Assembly (NCBI RefSeq): GCF_932526225.1
Contig: NC_064044.1
Coordinates: forward strand, 6,042,747 to 6,106,746
Source: Nematostella vectensis
Taxonomy: Eukaryota; Cnidaria; Anthozoa; Actiniaria; Edwardsiidae
Length of the DNA stretch: 64,000 nt
Direction: 5' to 3'
The notes below the pieces were generated by a model, which saw nothing but the letters and a program-made list of their open reading frames with translations, did not search any database and was not told where the DNA came from. The translations under genes and the position numbers were made by a program. Each line of letters begins with the position of its first letter. Within the stretch, counting starts at the first letter, position 1. This document shows, piece after piece, positions 27,701 through 42,700 of this stretch.

Positions 27701-30700
27701 ATGAAGATTTCAAGGCCCTCCTGTCTCACACTAACGCAGACCAAGTTGCCCTTGGCCTACTAAATACTACTACAATCACAATTGGCAACGATGATCAAGG
27801 TGACTAGAGTAAACTAATCTTTTGATTTATTTTGACTAACAGACATTTTGTTAAAAGACTTTGTACTATAAAGAGAAAATTGTTATAATAAAAATTTGGG
27901 CTTGCTAAAGATTTTGGATGTCTTATGCCAAAAATGTATACTGCTGCCTTTGGAATTGCTATGGAAATTTACCAAAGAATGTGTTCCCGTTATAATACTA
28001 TATATGTCTATTTAAGTACAACTCTCGGGTAACAACAATTGTGCTATTGGGGTGTAAAGACTGTAACTGTTGTCTTCCTTTAAAACTTGGTCCATGATAG
28101 TTTTTGTTTTCATTGATCCACAGCAACTTTCAGCTTTGCGTCCTCATCATATTCAGTTGAGGAAGATACGGGTTATGTGACAGTGAACATCACAAAGACT
28201 GGGACCTCTGACATTCATCTTGATGTGAAGTAAGTAGAATAGAATTGGTTTGTGTGATTGATTGAATTCTGCGAAAAGTATTGGCAATCAAAATATTGTC
28301 TTTGCACTCCTTCTTTTCTGAATCTTTTACCTTCAGTAGCCCTTTGAATGGTAGTCAATAACCATTCATTTGCTCTTTGTCTCAGGCTAAGCACAAACAA
28401 TGGCTCAGCATTCTCTCCCGTCGACTATACTGCGATGTCTGACAATAGTGTAACGTTTTTGGCCAACGAACAATCTAAGCTAGTAAACATAACCATCAAT
28501 GTTGACCAGACAGTTGAAAATGATGAAGATTTCAAGGCCCTCCTGTCTCACACTAACGCAGACCAAGTTGCCCTTGGCCTACTAAATACGACCACAATCA
28601 CAATTGGCAACGATGATCAAGGTGACTAGAGTAAACTAATCTTTTGATTTATTTTGTCTAACAGACATTTTGTTAAAAGACTTTGTACTATAAAGAGAAA
28701 ATTGTTATAATAAAAATTTGAACTTGCTAAAGATTTTGGATGTCTTATGCCAAAAATGTATATTGCTGCCTTTGGAATTGCTATGGAGATTTACCAAAGA
28801 AAGTGTTCCCGTTATAATACTATATATGTATATTTAAGTACAACTCTCGGGTTTCAACAATTGTGCTATTGGGGAGCAAAGACTGTAACTGTTGTCTTCC
28901 TTTAAAACTTGGTCCATGATAGTTTTTGTTTTCATTGATCCACAGCAACTTTCAGCTTTGCGTCCCCATCGTATTCAGTTGAGGAAGATACGGGTTATGT
29001 TACAGTGAACATCACAAAGACTGGGACCTCTGACATTAATCTTGATGTGAAGTAAGTAGAATAGAATTGGTTTGTGTGATTGATTGAATTCTGCGAAAAG
29101 TATTGGCAATCAAAATATTTTCTTTGCACTCCTTCTTTTCTGAATCTTTTACCTTCAGTAGCCTTTTGAATGGTAGTCAATAACCATTCATTTGCTCTTT
29201 GTCTCAGGCTAAGCACAAACAATGGCACAGCATTCTCTCCCGTCGACTATACTGCGATGTCTGACAATAGTGTAACGTTTTTGGCCAACGAACAATCTAA
29301 GCTAGTAAACATAACCATCAATGTTGACCAGACAGTTGAAAATGATGAAGATTTCAAGGCCCTCCTGTCTCACACTAACGCAGACCAAGTTGCCCTTGGC
29401 CTACTAAATACTACGACAATCACAATTGGCAACGATGATCAAGGTGACTGGAGTAAAGTAATCTTTTGATTTTTTTTTACTAACAGACACTTTGTTAAAA
29501 AACTATAAACGGAAAATTGTCATAATAAAAATTTGGGCTTGCTAAAGATTTTGGATGTCTTATGCCAAAATGTATATTGCTGCCTTTGGAATTGCTATGG
29601 AGATTTACCAAAGAAAGTGTTCCCGTTATAATACTATATATGTCTATTTAAGTACAACTCTTGGGTAACAACAATTGTGCTATTGGGGTGTAAAGACTGT
29701 AACTGTTGTCTTCCTTTAAAACTTGGTCCATGATAGTTTTTGTTTTCATTGATCCACAGCAACTTTCAGCTTTGCGTCCTCATCGTATTCAGTTGAGGAA
29801 GATACGGGTTATGTTACAGTGAACATCACAAAGACTGGGACCTCTGACATTAATCTTGATGTGAAGTAAGTAGAATAGAATTGGTTTGTGTGATTGATTG
29901 AATTCTGCGAAAAGTATTGGCAATCAAAATATTGTCTTTGCACTCCTTCTTTTCTGAATCTTTTACCTTCAGTAGCCCTTTGAATGGTAGTCAATAACCA
30001 TTCATTTGCTCTTTGTCTCAGGCTAAGCACAAACAATGGCTCAGCATTCTCTCCCGTCGACTATACTGCGATGTCTGACAATAGTGTAACGTTTTTGGCC
30101 AACGAACAATCTAAGCTAGTAAACATAACCATCAATGTTGACCAGACAGTTGAAAATGATGAAGATTTCAAGGCCCTCCTGTCTCACACTAACGCAGACC
30201 AAGTTGCCCTTGGCCTACTAAATACGACCACAATCACAATTGGCAACGATGATCAAGGTGACTAGAGTAAACTAATCTTTTGATTTATTTTGTCTAACAG
30301 ACATTTTGTTAAAAGACTTTGTACTATAAAGAGAAAATTGTTATAATAAAAATTTGGGCTTGCTAAAAATTTTGGATGTCTTATGCCAAAAATGTATATT
30401 GCTGCCTTTGGAATTGCTATGGAGATTTACCAAAGAAAGTGTTCCCGTTATAATACTATATATGTATATTTAAGTACAACTCTCGGGTTTCAACAATTGT
30501 GCTATTGGGGAGCAAAGACTGTAACTGTTGTCTTCCTTTAAAACTTGGTCCATGATAGTTTTTGTTTTCATTGATCCACAGCAACTTTCAGCTTTGCGTC
30601 CCCATCGTATTCAGTTGAGGAAGATACGGGTTATGTTACAGTGAACATCACAAAGACTGGGACCTCTGACATTAATCTTGATGTGAAGTAAGTAGAATAG

Positions 30701-33700
30701 AATTGGTTTGTGTGATTGATTGAATTCTGCGAAAAGTATTGGCAATCAAAATATTTTCTTTGCACTCCTTCTTTTCTGAATCTTTTACCTTCAGTAGCCT
30801 TTTGAATGGTAGTCAATAACCATTCATTTGCTCTTTGTCTCAGGCTAAGCACAAACAATGGCACAGCATTCTCTCCCGTCGACTATACTGCGATGTCTGA
30901 CAATAGTGTAACGTTTTTGGCCAACGAACAATCTAAGCTAGTAAACATAACCATCAATGTTGACCAGACAGTTGAAAATGATGAAGATTTCAAGGCCCTC
31001 CTGTCTCTCACTAACGCAGACCAAGTTGCCCTTGGCCTACTAAATACTACGACAATCACAATTGGCAACGATGATCGAGGTGACTGGAGTAAAGTAATCT
31101 TTTGATTTTTTTTTACTAACAGACACTTTGTTAAAAAACTATAAACGGAAAATTGTCATAATAAAAATTTGGGCTTGCTAAAGATTTTGGATGTCTTATG
31201 CCAAAATGTATATTGCTGCCTTTGGAATTGCTATGGAGATTTACCAAAGAAAGTGTTCCCGTTATAATACTATATATGTCTATTTAAGTACAACTCTCGG
31301 GTAACAACAATTGTGCTATTGGGGTGTAAAGACTGTAACTGTTGTCTTCCTTTAAAACTTGGTCCATGATAGTTTTTGTTTTCATTGATCCACAGCAACT
31401 TTCAGCTTTGCGTCCTCATCGTATTCAGTTGAGGAAGATACGGGTTATGTTACAGTGAACATCACAAAGACTGGGACCTCTGACATTAATCTTGATGTGA
31501 AGTAAGTAGAATAGAATTGGTTTGTGTGATTGATTGAATTCTGCGAAAAGTATTGGCAATCAAAATATTGTCTTTGCACTCCTTCTTTTCTGAATCTTTT
31601 ACCTTCAGTAGCCCTTTGAATGGTAGTCAATAACCATTCATTTGCTCTTTGTCTCAGGCTAAGCACAAACAATGGCTCAGCATTCTCTCCCGTCGACTAT
31701 ACTGCGATGTCTGACAATAGTGTAACGTTTTTGGCTAACGAACAATCTAAGCTAGTAAACATAACCATCAATGTTGACCAGACAGTTGAAAATGATGAAG
31801 ATTTCAAGGCCCTCCTGTCTCACACTAACGCAGACCAAGTTGCCCTTGGCCTACTAAATACGACCACAATCACAATTGGCAACGATGATCAAGGTGACTA
31901 GAGCAAACTTATCTTTTGATTTATTTTGTCTAACAGACATTTTGTTAAAAGACTTTGTACTATAAAGAGAAAATTGTTATAATAAAAATTTATGCTTGCT
32001 AAAGATTTTGGATGTCTTATGCCAAAAATGTATATTGCTGCCTTTGGAATTGCTATAGAAATTTACCAAAGAAAGTGTTCCCGTTATAATACTATATATG
32101 TCTATTTAAGTACAACTCTCGGGTAACAACAATTGTGCTATTGGGGTGTAAAGACTGTAACTGTTGTCTTCCTTTAAAACTTTGTCCATGATAGTTTTTG
32201 TTTTCATTGATCCACAGCAACTTTCAGCTTTGCGTCCTCATCGTATTCAGTTGAGGAAGATACGGGTTATGTTACAGTGAACATCACAAAGACTGGGACC
32301 TCTGACATTAATCTTGATGTGAAGTAAGTAGAATAGAATTGGTTTGTGTGATTGATTGAATTCTGCGAAAAGTATTGGCAATCAAAATATTGTCTTTGCA
32401 CTCCTTCTTTTCTGAATCTTTTACCTTCAGTAGCCCTTTGAATGGTAGTCAATAACCATTCATTTGCTCTTTGTCTCAGGCTAAGCACAAACAATGGCTC
32501 AGCATTCTCTCCCGTCGACTATACTGCGATGTCTGACAATAGTGTAACGTTTTTGGCCAACGAACAATCTAAGCTAGTAAACATAACCATCAATGTTGAC
32601 CAGACAGTTGAAAATGATGAAGATTTCAAGGCCCTCCTGTCTCACACTAACGCAGACCAAGTTGCCCTTGGCCTACTAAATACTACGACAATCACAATTG
32701 GCAACGATGATCAAGGTGACTAGAGTAAACTAATCTTTTGATTTATTTTGACTAACAGACATTTTGTTAAAAGACTTTGTACTATAAAGAGAAAATTGTT
32801 ATAATAAAAATTTGGGCTTGCTAAAGATTTTGGATGTCTTATGCCAAAAATGTATATTGCTGCCTTTGGAATTGCTATGGAGATTTACCAAAGAAAGTGT
32901 TCCCGTTATAATACTATATATGTTTATTCAAGTACAACTCTCGGGTTTCAACAATTGTGCTATTGGGGAGCAAAGACTGTAACTGTTGTCTTCCTTTAAA
33001 ACTTGGTCCATGATAGTTTTTGTTTTCATTGATCCACAGCAACTTTCAGCTTTGCGTCCCCATCGTATTCAGTTGAGGAAGATACGGGTTATGTTACAGT
33101 GAACATCACAAAGACTGGGACCTCTGACATTAATCTTGATGTGAAGTAAGTAGAATAGAATTGGTTTGTGTGATTGATTGAATTCTGCGAAAAGTATTGG
33201 CAATCAAAATATTTTCTTTGCACTCCTTCTTTTCTGAATCTTTTACCTTCAGTAGCCTTTTGAATGGTAGTCAATAACCATTCATTTGCTCTTTGTCTCA
33301 GGCTAAGCACAAACAATGGCACAGCATTCTCTCCCGTCGACTATACTGCGATGTCTGACAATAGTGTAACGTTTTTGGCCAACGAACAATCTAAGCTAGT
33401 AAACATAACCATCAATGTTGACCAGACAGTTGAAAATGATGAAGATTTCAAGGCCCTCCTGTCTCACACTAACGCAGACCAAGTTGCCCTTGGCCTACTA
33501 AATACTACGACAATCACAATTGGCAACGATGATCAAGGTGACTGGAGTAAAGTAATCTTTTGATTTTTTTTTACTAACAGACACTTTGTTAAAAAACTAT
33601 AAACGGAAAATTGTCATAATAAAAATTTGGGCTTGCTAAAGATTTTGGATGTCTTATGCCAAAATGTATATTGCTGCCTTTGGAATTGCTATGGAGATTT

Positions 33701-36700
33701 ACCAAAGAAAGTGTTCCCGTTATAATACTATATATGTCTATTTAAGTACAACTCTCGGGTAACAACAATTGTGCTATTGGGGTGTAAAGACTGTAACTGT
33801 TGTCTTCCTTTAAAACTTGGTCCATGATAGTTTTTGTTTTCATTGATCCACAGCAACTTTCAGCTTTGCGTCCTCATCGTATTTAGTTGAGGAAGATACG
33901 GGTTATGTTACAGTGAACATCACAAAGACTGGGACCTCTGACATTAATCTTGATGTGAAGTAAGTAGAATAGAATTGGTTTGTGTGATTGATTGAATTCT
34001 GCGAAAAGTATTGGCAATCAAAATATTGTCTTTGCACTCCTTCTTTTCTGAATCTTTTACCTTCAGTAGCCCTTTGAATGGTAGTCAATAACCATTCATT
34101 TGCTCTTTGTCTCAGGCTAAGCACAAACAATGGCTCAGCATTCTCTCCCGTCGACTATACTGCGATGTCTGACAATAGTGTAACGTTTTTGGCCAACGAA
34201 CAATCTAAGCTAGTAAACATAACCATCAATGTTGACCAGACAGTTGAAAATGATGAAGATTTCAAGGCCCTCCTGTCTCACACTAACGCAGACCAAGTTG
34301 CCCTTGGCCTACTAAATACGACCACAATCACAATTGGCAACGATGATCAAGGTGACTAGAGCAAACTTATCTTTTGATTTATTTTGTCTAACAGACATTT
34401 TGTTAAAAGACTTTGTACTATAAAAAGAAAATTGTTATAATAAAAATTTATGCTTGCTAAAGATTTTTGATGTCTTATGCCAAAAATGTATATTGCTGCC
34501 TTTGGAATTGCTATAGAAATTTACCAAAGAAAGTGTTCCCGTTATAATACTATATATGTCTATTTAAGTACAACTCTCGGGTAACAACAATTGTGCTATT
34601 GGGGTGTAAAGACTGTAACTGTTGTCTTCCTTTAAAACTTGGTCCATGATAGTTTTTGTTTTCATTGATCCACAGCAACTTTCAGCTTTGCGTCCTCATC
34701 GTATTCAGTTGAGGAAGATACGGGTTATGTTACAGTGAACATCACAAAGACTGGGACCTCTGACATTAATCTTGATGTGAAGTAAGTAGAATAGAATTGG
34801 TTTGTGTGATTGATTGAATTCTGCGAAAAGTATTGGCAATCAAAATATTGTCTTTGCACTCCTTCTTTTCTGAATCTTTTACCTTCAGTAGCCTTTTGAA
34901 TGGTAGTCAATAACCATTCATTTGCTCTTTGTCTCAGGCTAAGCACAAACAATGGCTCAGCATTCTCTCCCGTCGACTATACTGCGATGTCTGACAATAG
35001 TGTAACGTTTTTGGCCAACGAACAATCTAAGCTAGTAAACATAACCATCAATGTTGACCAGACAGTTGAAAATGATGAGGATTTCAAGGCCCTCCTGTCT
35101 CACACTAACGCAGACCAAGTTGCCCTTGGCCTACTAAATACTACGACAATCACAATTGGCAACGATGATCAAGGTGATTAGAGTAAACTAATCTTTTGAT
35201 TTATTTTGACTAACAGACATTTTGTTAAAAGACTTTGTACTATAAAGAGAAAATTGTTATAATAAAAATTTGGGCTTGCTAAAGATTTTGGATGTCTTAT
35301 GCCAAAATGTATATTGCTGCCTTTGGAATTGCTATGGAAATTTACCAAAGAATGTGTTCCCGTTGTAATACTATATATGTCTATTTAAGTACCACTCTCC
35401 GGTAACAACAATTGTGCTATTGGGGTGTAAAGACTGTAACTGTTGTCTTCCTTTAAAACTTGGTCCATGATAGTTTTTGTTTTCATTGATCCACAGCAAC
35501 TTTCAGCTTTGCGTCTTCATCATATTCAGTTGAGGAAGATACGGGTTATGTGACAGTGAACATCACAAAGACTGGGACCTCTGACATTCATCTTGATGTG
35601 AAGTAAGTAGAATATAATTGGTTTGTGTGATTGATTGAATTCTGCGAAAAGTATTGGCAATCAAAATATTGTCTTTGCACTCTCCTTCTTTTCTGAATCT
35701 TTTACCTTCAGTAGCCCTTTGAATGGTAGTCAATAACCATTCATTTGCTCTTTGTCTCAGGCTAAGCACAAACAATGGCTCAGCATTCTCTCCCGTCGAC
35801 TATACTGCGATGTCTGACAATAGTGTAACGTTTTTGGCCAACGAACAATCTAAGCTAGTAAACATAACCATCAATGTTGACCAGACAGTTGAAAATGATG
35901 AAGATTTCAAGGCCCTCCTGTCTCACACTAACGCAGACCAAGTTGCCCTTGGCCTACTAAATACTACGACAATCACAATTGGCAACGATGATCAAGGTGA
36001 CTAGAGTAAACTAATCTTTTGATTTATTTTGTCTAACAGACATTTTGTTAAAAGACTTTGTACTATAAAGAGAAAATTGTTATAATAAAAATTTATGCTT
36101 GCTAAAGATTTTGGATGTCTTATGCCAAAAATGTATATTGCTGCCTTTGGAATTGCTATAGAGATTTACCAAAGAAAGTGTTCCCGTTATAATACTATAT
36201 ATGTATATTTAAGTACAACTCTCGGGTTTCAACAATTGTGCTATTGGGGAGCAAAGACTGTAACTGTTGTCTTCCTTTAAAACTTGGTCCATGATAGTTT
36301 TTGTTTTCATTGATCCACAGCAACTTTCAGCTTTGCGTCCCCATCGTATTCAGTTGAGGAAGATACGGGTTATGTTACAGTGAACATCACAAAGACTGGG
36401 ACCTCTGACATTAATCTTGATGTGAAGTAAGTAGAATAGAATTGGTTTGTGTGATTGATTGAATTCTGCGAAAAGTATTGGCAATCAAAATATTTTCTTT
36501 GCACTCCTTCTTTTCTGAATCTTTTACCTTCAGTAGCCTTTTGAATGGTAGTCAATAACCATTTATTTGCTCTTTGTCTCAGGCTAAGCACAAACAATGG
36601 CACAGCATTCTCTCCCGTCGACTATACTGCGATGTCTGACAATAGTGTAACGTTTTTGGCCAACGAACAATCTAAGCTAGTAAACATAACCATCAATGTT

Positions 36701-39700
36701 GACCAGACAGTTGAAAATGATGAAGATTTCAAGGCCCTCCTGTCTCACACTAACGCAGACCAAGTTGCCCTTGGCCTACTAAATACTACGACAATCACAA
36801 TTGGCAACGATGATCAAGGTGACTAGAGTAAACTAATCTTTTGATTTATTTTGACTAACAGACATTTTGTTAAAAGACTTTGTACTATAAAGAGAAAATT
36901 GTTATAATAAAAATTTGGGCTTGCTAAAGATTTTGGATGTCTTATGCCAAAAATGTATACTGCTGCCTTTGGAATTGCTATGGAAATTTACCAAAGAATG
37001 TGTTCCCGTTGTAATACTATATATGTCTATTTAAGTACCACTCTCGGGTAACAACAATTGTGCTATTGGGGTGTAAAGACTGTAACTGTTGTCTTTCTTT
37101 AAAACTTGGTCCATGATAGTTTTTGTTTTCATTGATCCACAGCAACTTTCAGCTTTGCGTCCTCATCGTATTCAGTTGAGGAAGATACGGGTTATGTTAC
37201 AGTAAACATCACAAAGACTAGGACCTCTGACATTTCTCTTGATGTGAAGTAAGTAGAATAGAATTGATTTGTGTGATTGATTGAATTCTGCGGAAAGTAT
37301 TGGCAATCAAAATATTTTCTTTGCACTCCTTCTTTTCTGAATCTTTTACCTTCAGTAGCCTATTGTATGGTATTCAATAACCATTCATTTGCTCTTTGTC
37401 TCAGGCTAAGCACAAACAACGGCACAGCATTCTCTCCCGTCGACTATACTGCAATGTCTGACAATAGTGTAACGTTTTTGGCCAACGAACAATCTAAGCT
37501 AGTAAACATAACCATCAATGTTGACCAGACAGTTGAAAATGATGAAGATTTCAAGGCCCTCCTGTCTCACACTAACGCAGACCAAGTTGCCCTTGGCCTA
37601 CTAAATACGACGACAATCACAATTGGCAACGATGATCAAGGTGACTGGAGTAAACTAATCTTTTGATTTATTTTAACTAACAGACATTTTGTTAATAGAC
37701 TTTGTACTATAAAGAGAAAATTGTTATAATAAAAATTTGGGCTTGCTAAAGATTTTGGATGTCTTATGCCAAAAATGTATATTGCTGCCTTTGAAATTGG
37801 TATGGAAATTTACCAAAGAAAGTGTTGCCGTTTTAATACTATATGTCTATTTAAGTACAACTCTTGGGTAACATTAATTGTTCTATTGGGGTTTAAAGAC
37901 TGTAACTGTTGTCTTCCTTTAAAACTTGGTCCATGATAGTTTTTGTTTTCATTGATCCACAGCAACTTTCAGCTTTGCGTCCTCATCGTTTTCAGTTGAG
38001 GAAGATACGGGTTATGTGACAGTGAACATCACAAAGACTGGGACCTCTGACATTCATCTTGATGTGAAGTAAGTAGAATATAATTGGTTTGTGTGATTGA
38101 TTGAATTCTGCGAAAAGTATTGGCAATCAAAATATTGTCTTTGCACTCTCCTTCTTTTCTGAATCTTTTACCTTCAGTAGCCCTTTGAATGGTAGTCAAT
38201 AACCATTCATTTGCTCTTTGTCTCAGGCTAAGCACAAACAATGGCTCAGCATTCTCTCCCGTCGACTATACTGCGATGTCTGACAATAGTGTAACGTTTT
38301 TGGCCAACGAACAATCTAAGCTAGTAAACATAACCATCAATGTTGACCAGACAGTTGAAAATGATGAAGATTTCAAGGCCCTCCTGTCTCACACTAACGC
38401 AGACCAAGTTGCCCTTGGCCTACTAAATACTACGACAATCACAATTGGCAACGATGATCAAGGTGACTAGAGTAAACTAATCTTTTGATTTATTTTGTCT
38501 AACAGACATTTTGTTAAAAGACTTTGTACTATAAAGAGAAAATTGTTATAATAAAAATTTATGCTTGCTAAAGATTTTGGATGTCTTATGCCAAAAATGT
38601 ATATTGCTGCCTTTGGAATTGCTATAGAGATTTACCAAAGAAAGTGTTCCCGTTATAATACTATATATGTATATTTAAGTACAACTCTCGGGTTTCAACA
38701 ATTGTGCTATTGGGGAGCAAAGACTGTAACTGTTGTCTTCCTTTAAAACTTGGTCCATGATAGTTTTTGTTTTCATTGATCCACAGCAACTTTCAGCTTT
38801 GCGTCCCCATCGTATTCAGTTGAGGAAGATACGGGTTATGTTACAGTGAACATCACAAAGACTGGGACCTCTGACATTAATCTTGATGTGAAGTAAGTAG
38901 AATAGAATTGGTTTGTGTGATTGATTGAATTCTGCGAAAAGTATTGGCAATCAAAATATTTTCTTTGCACTCCTTCTTTTCTGAATCTTTTACCTTCAGT
39001 AGCCTTTTGAATGGTAGTCAATAACCATTCATTTGCTCTTTGTCTCAGGCTAAGCACAAACAATGGCACAGCATTCTCTCCCGTCGACTATACTGCGATG
39101 TCTGACAATAGTGTAACGTTTTTGGCCAACGAACAATCTAAGCTAGTAAACATAACCATCAATGTTGACCAGACAGTTGAAAATGATGAAGATTTCAAGG
39201 CCCTCCTGTCTCACACTAACGCAGACCAAGTTGCCCTTGGCCTACTAAATACTACGACAATCACAATTGGCAACGATGATCAAGGTGACTAGAGTAAACT
39301 AATCTTTTGATTTATTTTGACTAACAGACATTTTGTTAAAAGACTTTGTACTATAAAGAGAAAATTGTTATAATAAAAATTTGGGCTTGCTAAAGATTTT
39401 GGATGTCTTATGCCAAAAATGTATACTGCTGCCTTTGGAATTGCTATGGAAATTTACCAAAGAATGTGTTCCCGTTGTAATACTATATATGTCTATTTAA
39501 GTACCACTCTCGGGTAACAACAATTGTGCTATTGGGGTGTAAAGACTGTAACTGTTGTCTTTCTTTAAAACTTGGTCCATGATAGTTTTTGTTTTCATTG
39601 ATCCACAGCAACTTTCAGCTTTGCGTCCTCATCGTATTCAGTTGAGGAAGATACGGGTTATGTTACAGTAAACATCACAAAGACTGGGACCTCTGACATT

Positions 39701-42700
39701 TCTCTTGATGTGAAGTAAGTAGAATAGAATTGATTTGTGTGATTGATTGAATTCTGCGGAAAGTATTGGCAATCAAAATATTTTCTTTGCACTCCTTCTT
39801 TTCTGAATCTTTTACCTTCAGTAGCCTATTGTATGGTATTCAATAACCATTCATTTGCTCTTTGTCTCAGGCTAAGCACAAACAACGGCACAGCATTCTC
39901 TCCCGTCGACTATACTGCAATGTCTGACAATAGTGTAACGTTTTTGGCCAACGAACAATCTAAGCTAGTAAACATAACCATCAATGTTGACCAGACAGTT
40001 GAAAATGATGAAGATTTCAAGGCCCTCCTGTCTCACACTAACGCAGACCAAGTTGCCCTTGGCCTACTAAATACGACGACAATCACAATTGGCAACGATG
40101 ATCAAGGTGACTGGAGTAAACTAATCTTTTGATTTATTTTAACTAACAGACATTTTGTTAATAGACTTTGTACTATAAAGAGAAAATTGTTATAATAAAA
40201 ATTTGGGCTTGCTAAAGATTTTGGATGTCTTATGCCAAAAATGTATATTGCTGCCTTTGAAATTGGTATGGAAATTTACCAAAGAAAGTGTTGCCGTTTT
40301 AATACTATATGTCTATTTAAGTACAACTCTTGGGTAACATTAATTGTTCTATTGGGGTTTAAAGACTGTAACTGTTGTCTTCCTTTAAAACTTGGTCCAT
40401 GATAGTTTTTGTTTTCATTGATCCACAGCAACTTTCAGCTTTGCGTCCTCATCGTTTTCAGTTGAGGAAGATACGGGTTATGTTACAGTGAACATCACAA
40501 AGACTGGGACCTCTGACATTTCTCTTGATGTGAAGTAAGTAGAATAGAATTGATTTGTGTGATTGATTGAATTCTGCAAAAAGTATTGACAATCAAAATA
40601 TTGTCTTTGCACTCCTAATTTTCTGAATCTTTTACCTTCAGTAGCCTATTGTATGGTATTTAATAACCATTCGTTTGCTCTTTGTCTCAGGCTAAGCACA
40701 AGCAACGGCACAGCATTCTCTCCCGTCGACTATACTGCAATGTCTGACAATAGTGTAACGTTTTTGGCTATCGAACAATCTAAGCTAGTAAACATAACCA
40801 TCAATGTTGACAAGACAGTTGAAAATGATGAAGATTTCAAGGCCCTCCTGTCTCACACTAACGCAGACCAAGTTGCTCTTGGCCTACTAAATACGACGAC
40901 AATCACAATTGGCAACGATGATCAAGGTGACTGGAGTAAACTAATCTTTTGATTTATTTTGACCAACAGACATTTTCTTAAAAGACTTTGTACTATAAAG
41001 AGAAAATTGTTATAAAAAAAATTTGGGCTTGCTAATGATTTTGGGTGTCTTATGCCAAATATGTATATTGCCGCCTTAGGAATTGGAATGGAAATTTACC
41101 AAATAAAGTGTTCCCGTTATAATACTATATGTCTTTTTAAGTACAACTAATGGGTAACAACAATTGTTCTATTGGGGTTTAAAGCATGTAACTGTTGTCT
41201 TCCTTTAAAACTTGGTCCATGATGGTTTTTGTTTTCATTGACCCACAGCAACTTTCAGCTTTGCGTCCTCATCGTATTCAGTTGAGGAAGATACGGGTTA
41301 TGTTACCGTGAACATCACAAAGACTGGGACCTCTGACATTTCTCTTGATGTGAAGTAAGTAGAATAGAATTTGTTTGTGTGATTGATTGAATTCTGCGAA
41401 AAGCATTGGCAATCAAAATATTGTCTTTGCACTCCTTCTTTTCTGAATCTTTTACCTTCAGTAGCCTATTGTATGGTATTCAATAACCATTCATTTGCTC
41501 TTTGTCTCAGGCTAAGCACAAACAACGGCACAGCATTCTCTCCCGTCGACTATACTGCAATGTCTGACAATAGTGTAACGTTTTTGGCCAACGAACAATC
41601 TAAGCTAGTAAACATAACCATCAATGTTGACCAGACAGTTGAAAATGATGAAGATTTCAAGGCCCTCCTGTCTCACACTAACGCAAACCAAGTTGCCCTT
41701 GGCCTACTAAATACGACGACAATCACAATTGGCAACGATGATCAAGGTGACTGGAGTAAACTAATCTTTTGATTTATTTTGACTAACAGACATTTTGTTA
41801 AAAGACTTTGTACTATAAAGAGAAAATTGTTATAATAAAAATTTGGGCTTGCTGAAGATTTTTGATGTCTTATGCCAAAAATGTATAGTGCTGCCTTTGG
41901 AATTGGTATGGAATTTTACCAAAGAAAGTGTTCCCGTTATAATACTATATGTCTATTTAAGTACAACTCTTGGGTAACAACAATTGTTCTATTGGGGTTT
42001 AAAGACTGTAACTGTTGTCTTCCTTTAAAACTTGGTCCATGATAGTTTTTGTTTTCATTGATCCACAGCAACTTTCAGCTTTGCGTCCTCATCGTATTCA
42101 GTTGAGGAAGATACGGGTTATGTTACAGTGAACATCACAAAGACTGGGACCTCTGACATTTCTCTTGATGTGAAGTAAGTAGAATAGAATTGATTTGTGT
42201 GATTGATTGAATTCTGCGGAAAGTATTGGCAATCAAAATATTGTCTTTGCACTCCTTCTTTTCTGAATCTTTTACCTTCAGTAGCCTATTGTATGGTATT
42301 CAATAACCATTCATTTGCTCTTTGTCTCAGGCTAAGCACAAACAACGGCACAGCATTCTCTCCCGTCGACTATACTGCAATGTCTGACAATAGTGTAACG
42401 TTTTTGGCCAACGAACAATCTAAGCTAGTAAACATAACCATCAATGTTGACCAGACAGTTGAAAATGATGAAGATTTCAAGGCCCTCCTGTCTCACACTA
42501 ACGCAGACCAAGTTGCCCTTGGCCTACTAAATACGACGACAATCACAATTGGCAACGATGATCAAGGTGACTGGAGTAAACTAATCTTTTGATTTATTTT
42601 GACTAACAGACATTTTGTTAAAAGACTTTGTACTATAAAGAGAAAATTGTTATAATAAAAATTTGGGCTTGCTAAAGATTTTGGATGTCTTATGCCAAAA

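Larger units (their letters stand above)
23787..29933 (+). repeat. Segmental duplication I, right copy
   Basis: This is the partner of 1-6147, units 30-36 plus exon A of unit 37. The match is lost at 29934, inside the A-to-B intron of unit 37. Confidence 0.85.
31362..42287 (+). repeat. Segmental duplication II, right copy
   Basis: This is the partner of 9212-20137: exons of units 39-51 and exon A of unit 52. The left boundary is base 31361 (G, against T at 9211). The right boundary is base 42288 (A, against T at 20138). Confidence 0.85.

Noticed and set aside
37143-37248. Stop codon in exon A of unit 46 (ACTAGG at 37217-37222)
   Set aside because: In the spliced frame it reads ACT AGG (Thr-Arg), so the change is Gly27 to Arg and not a stop.
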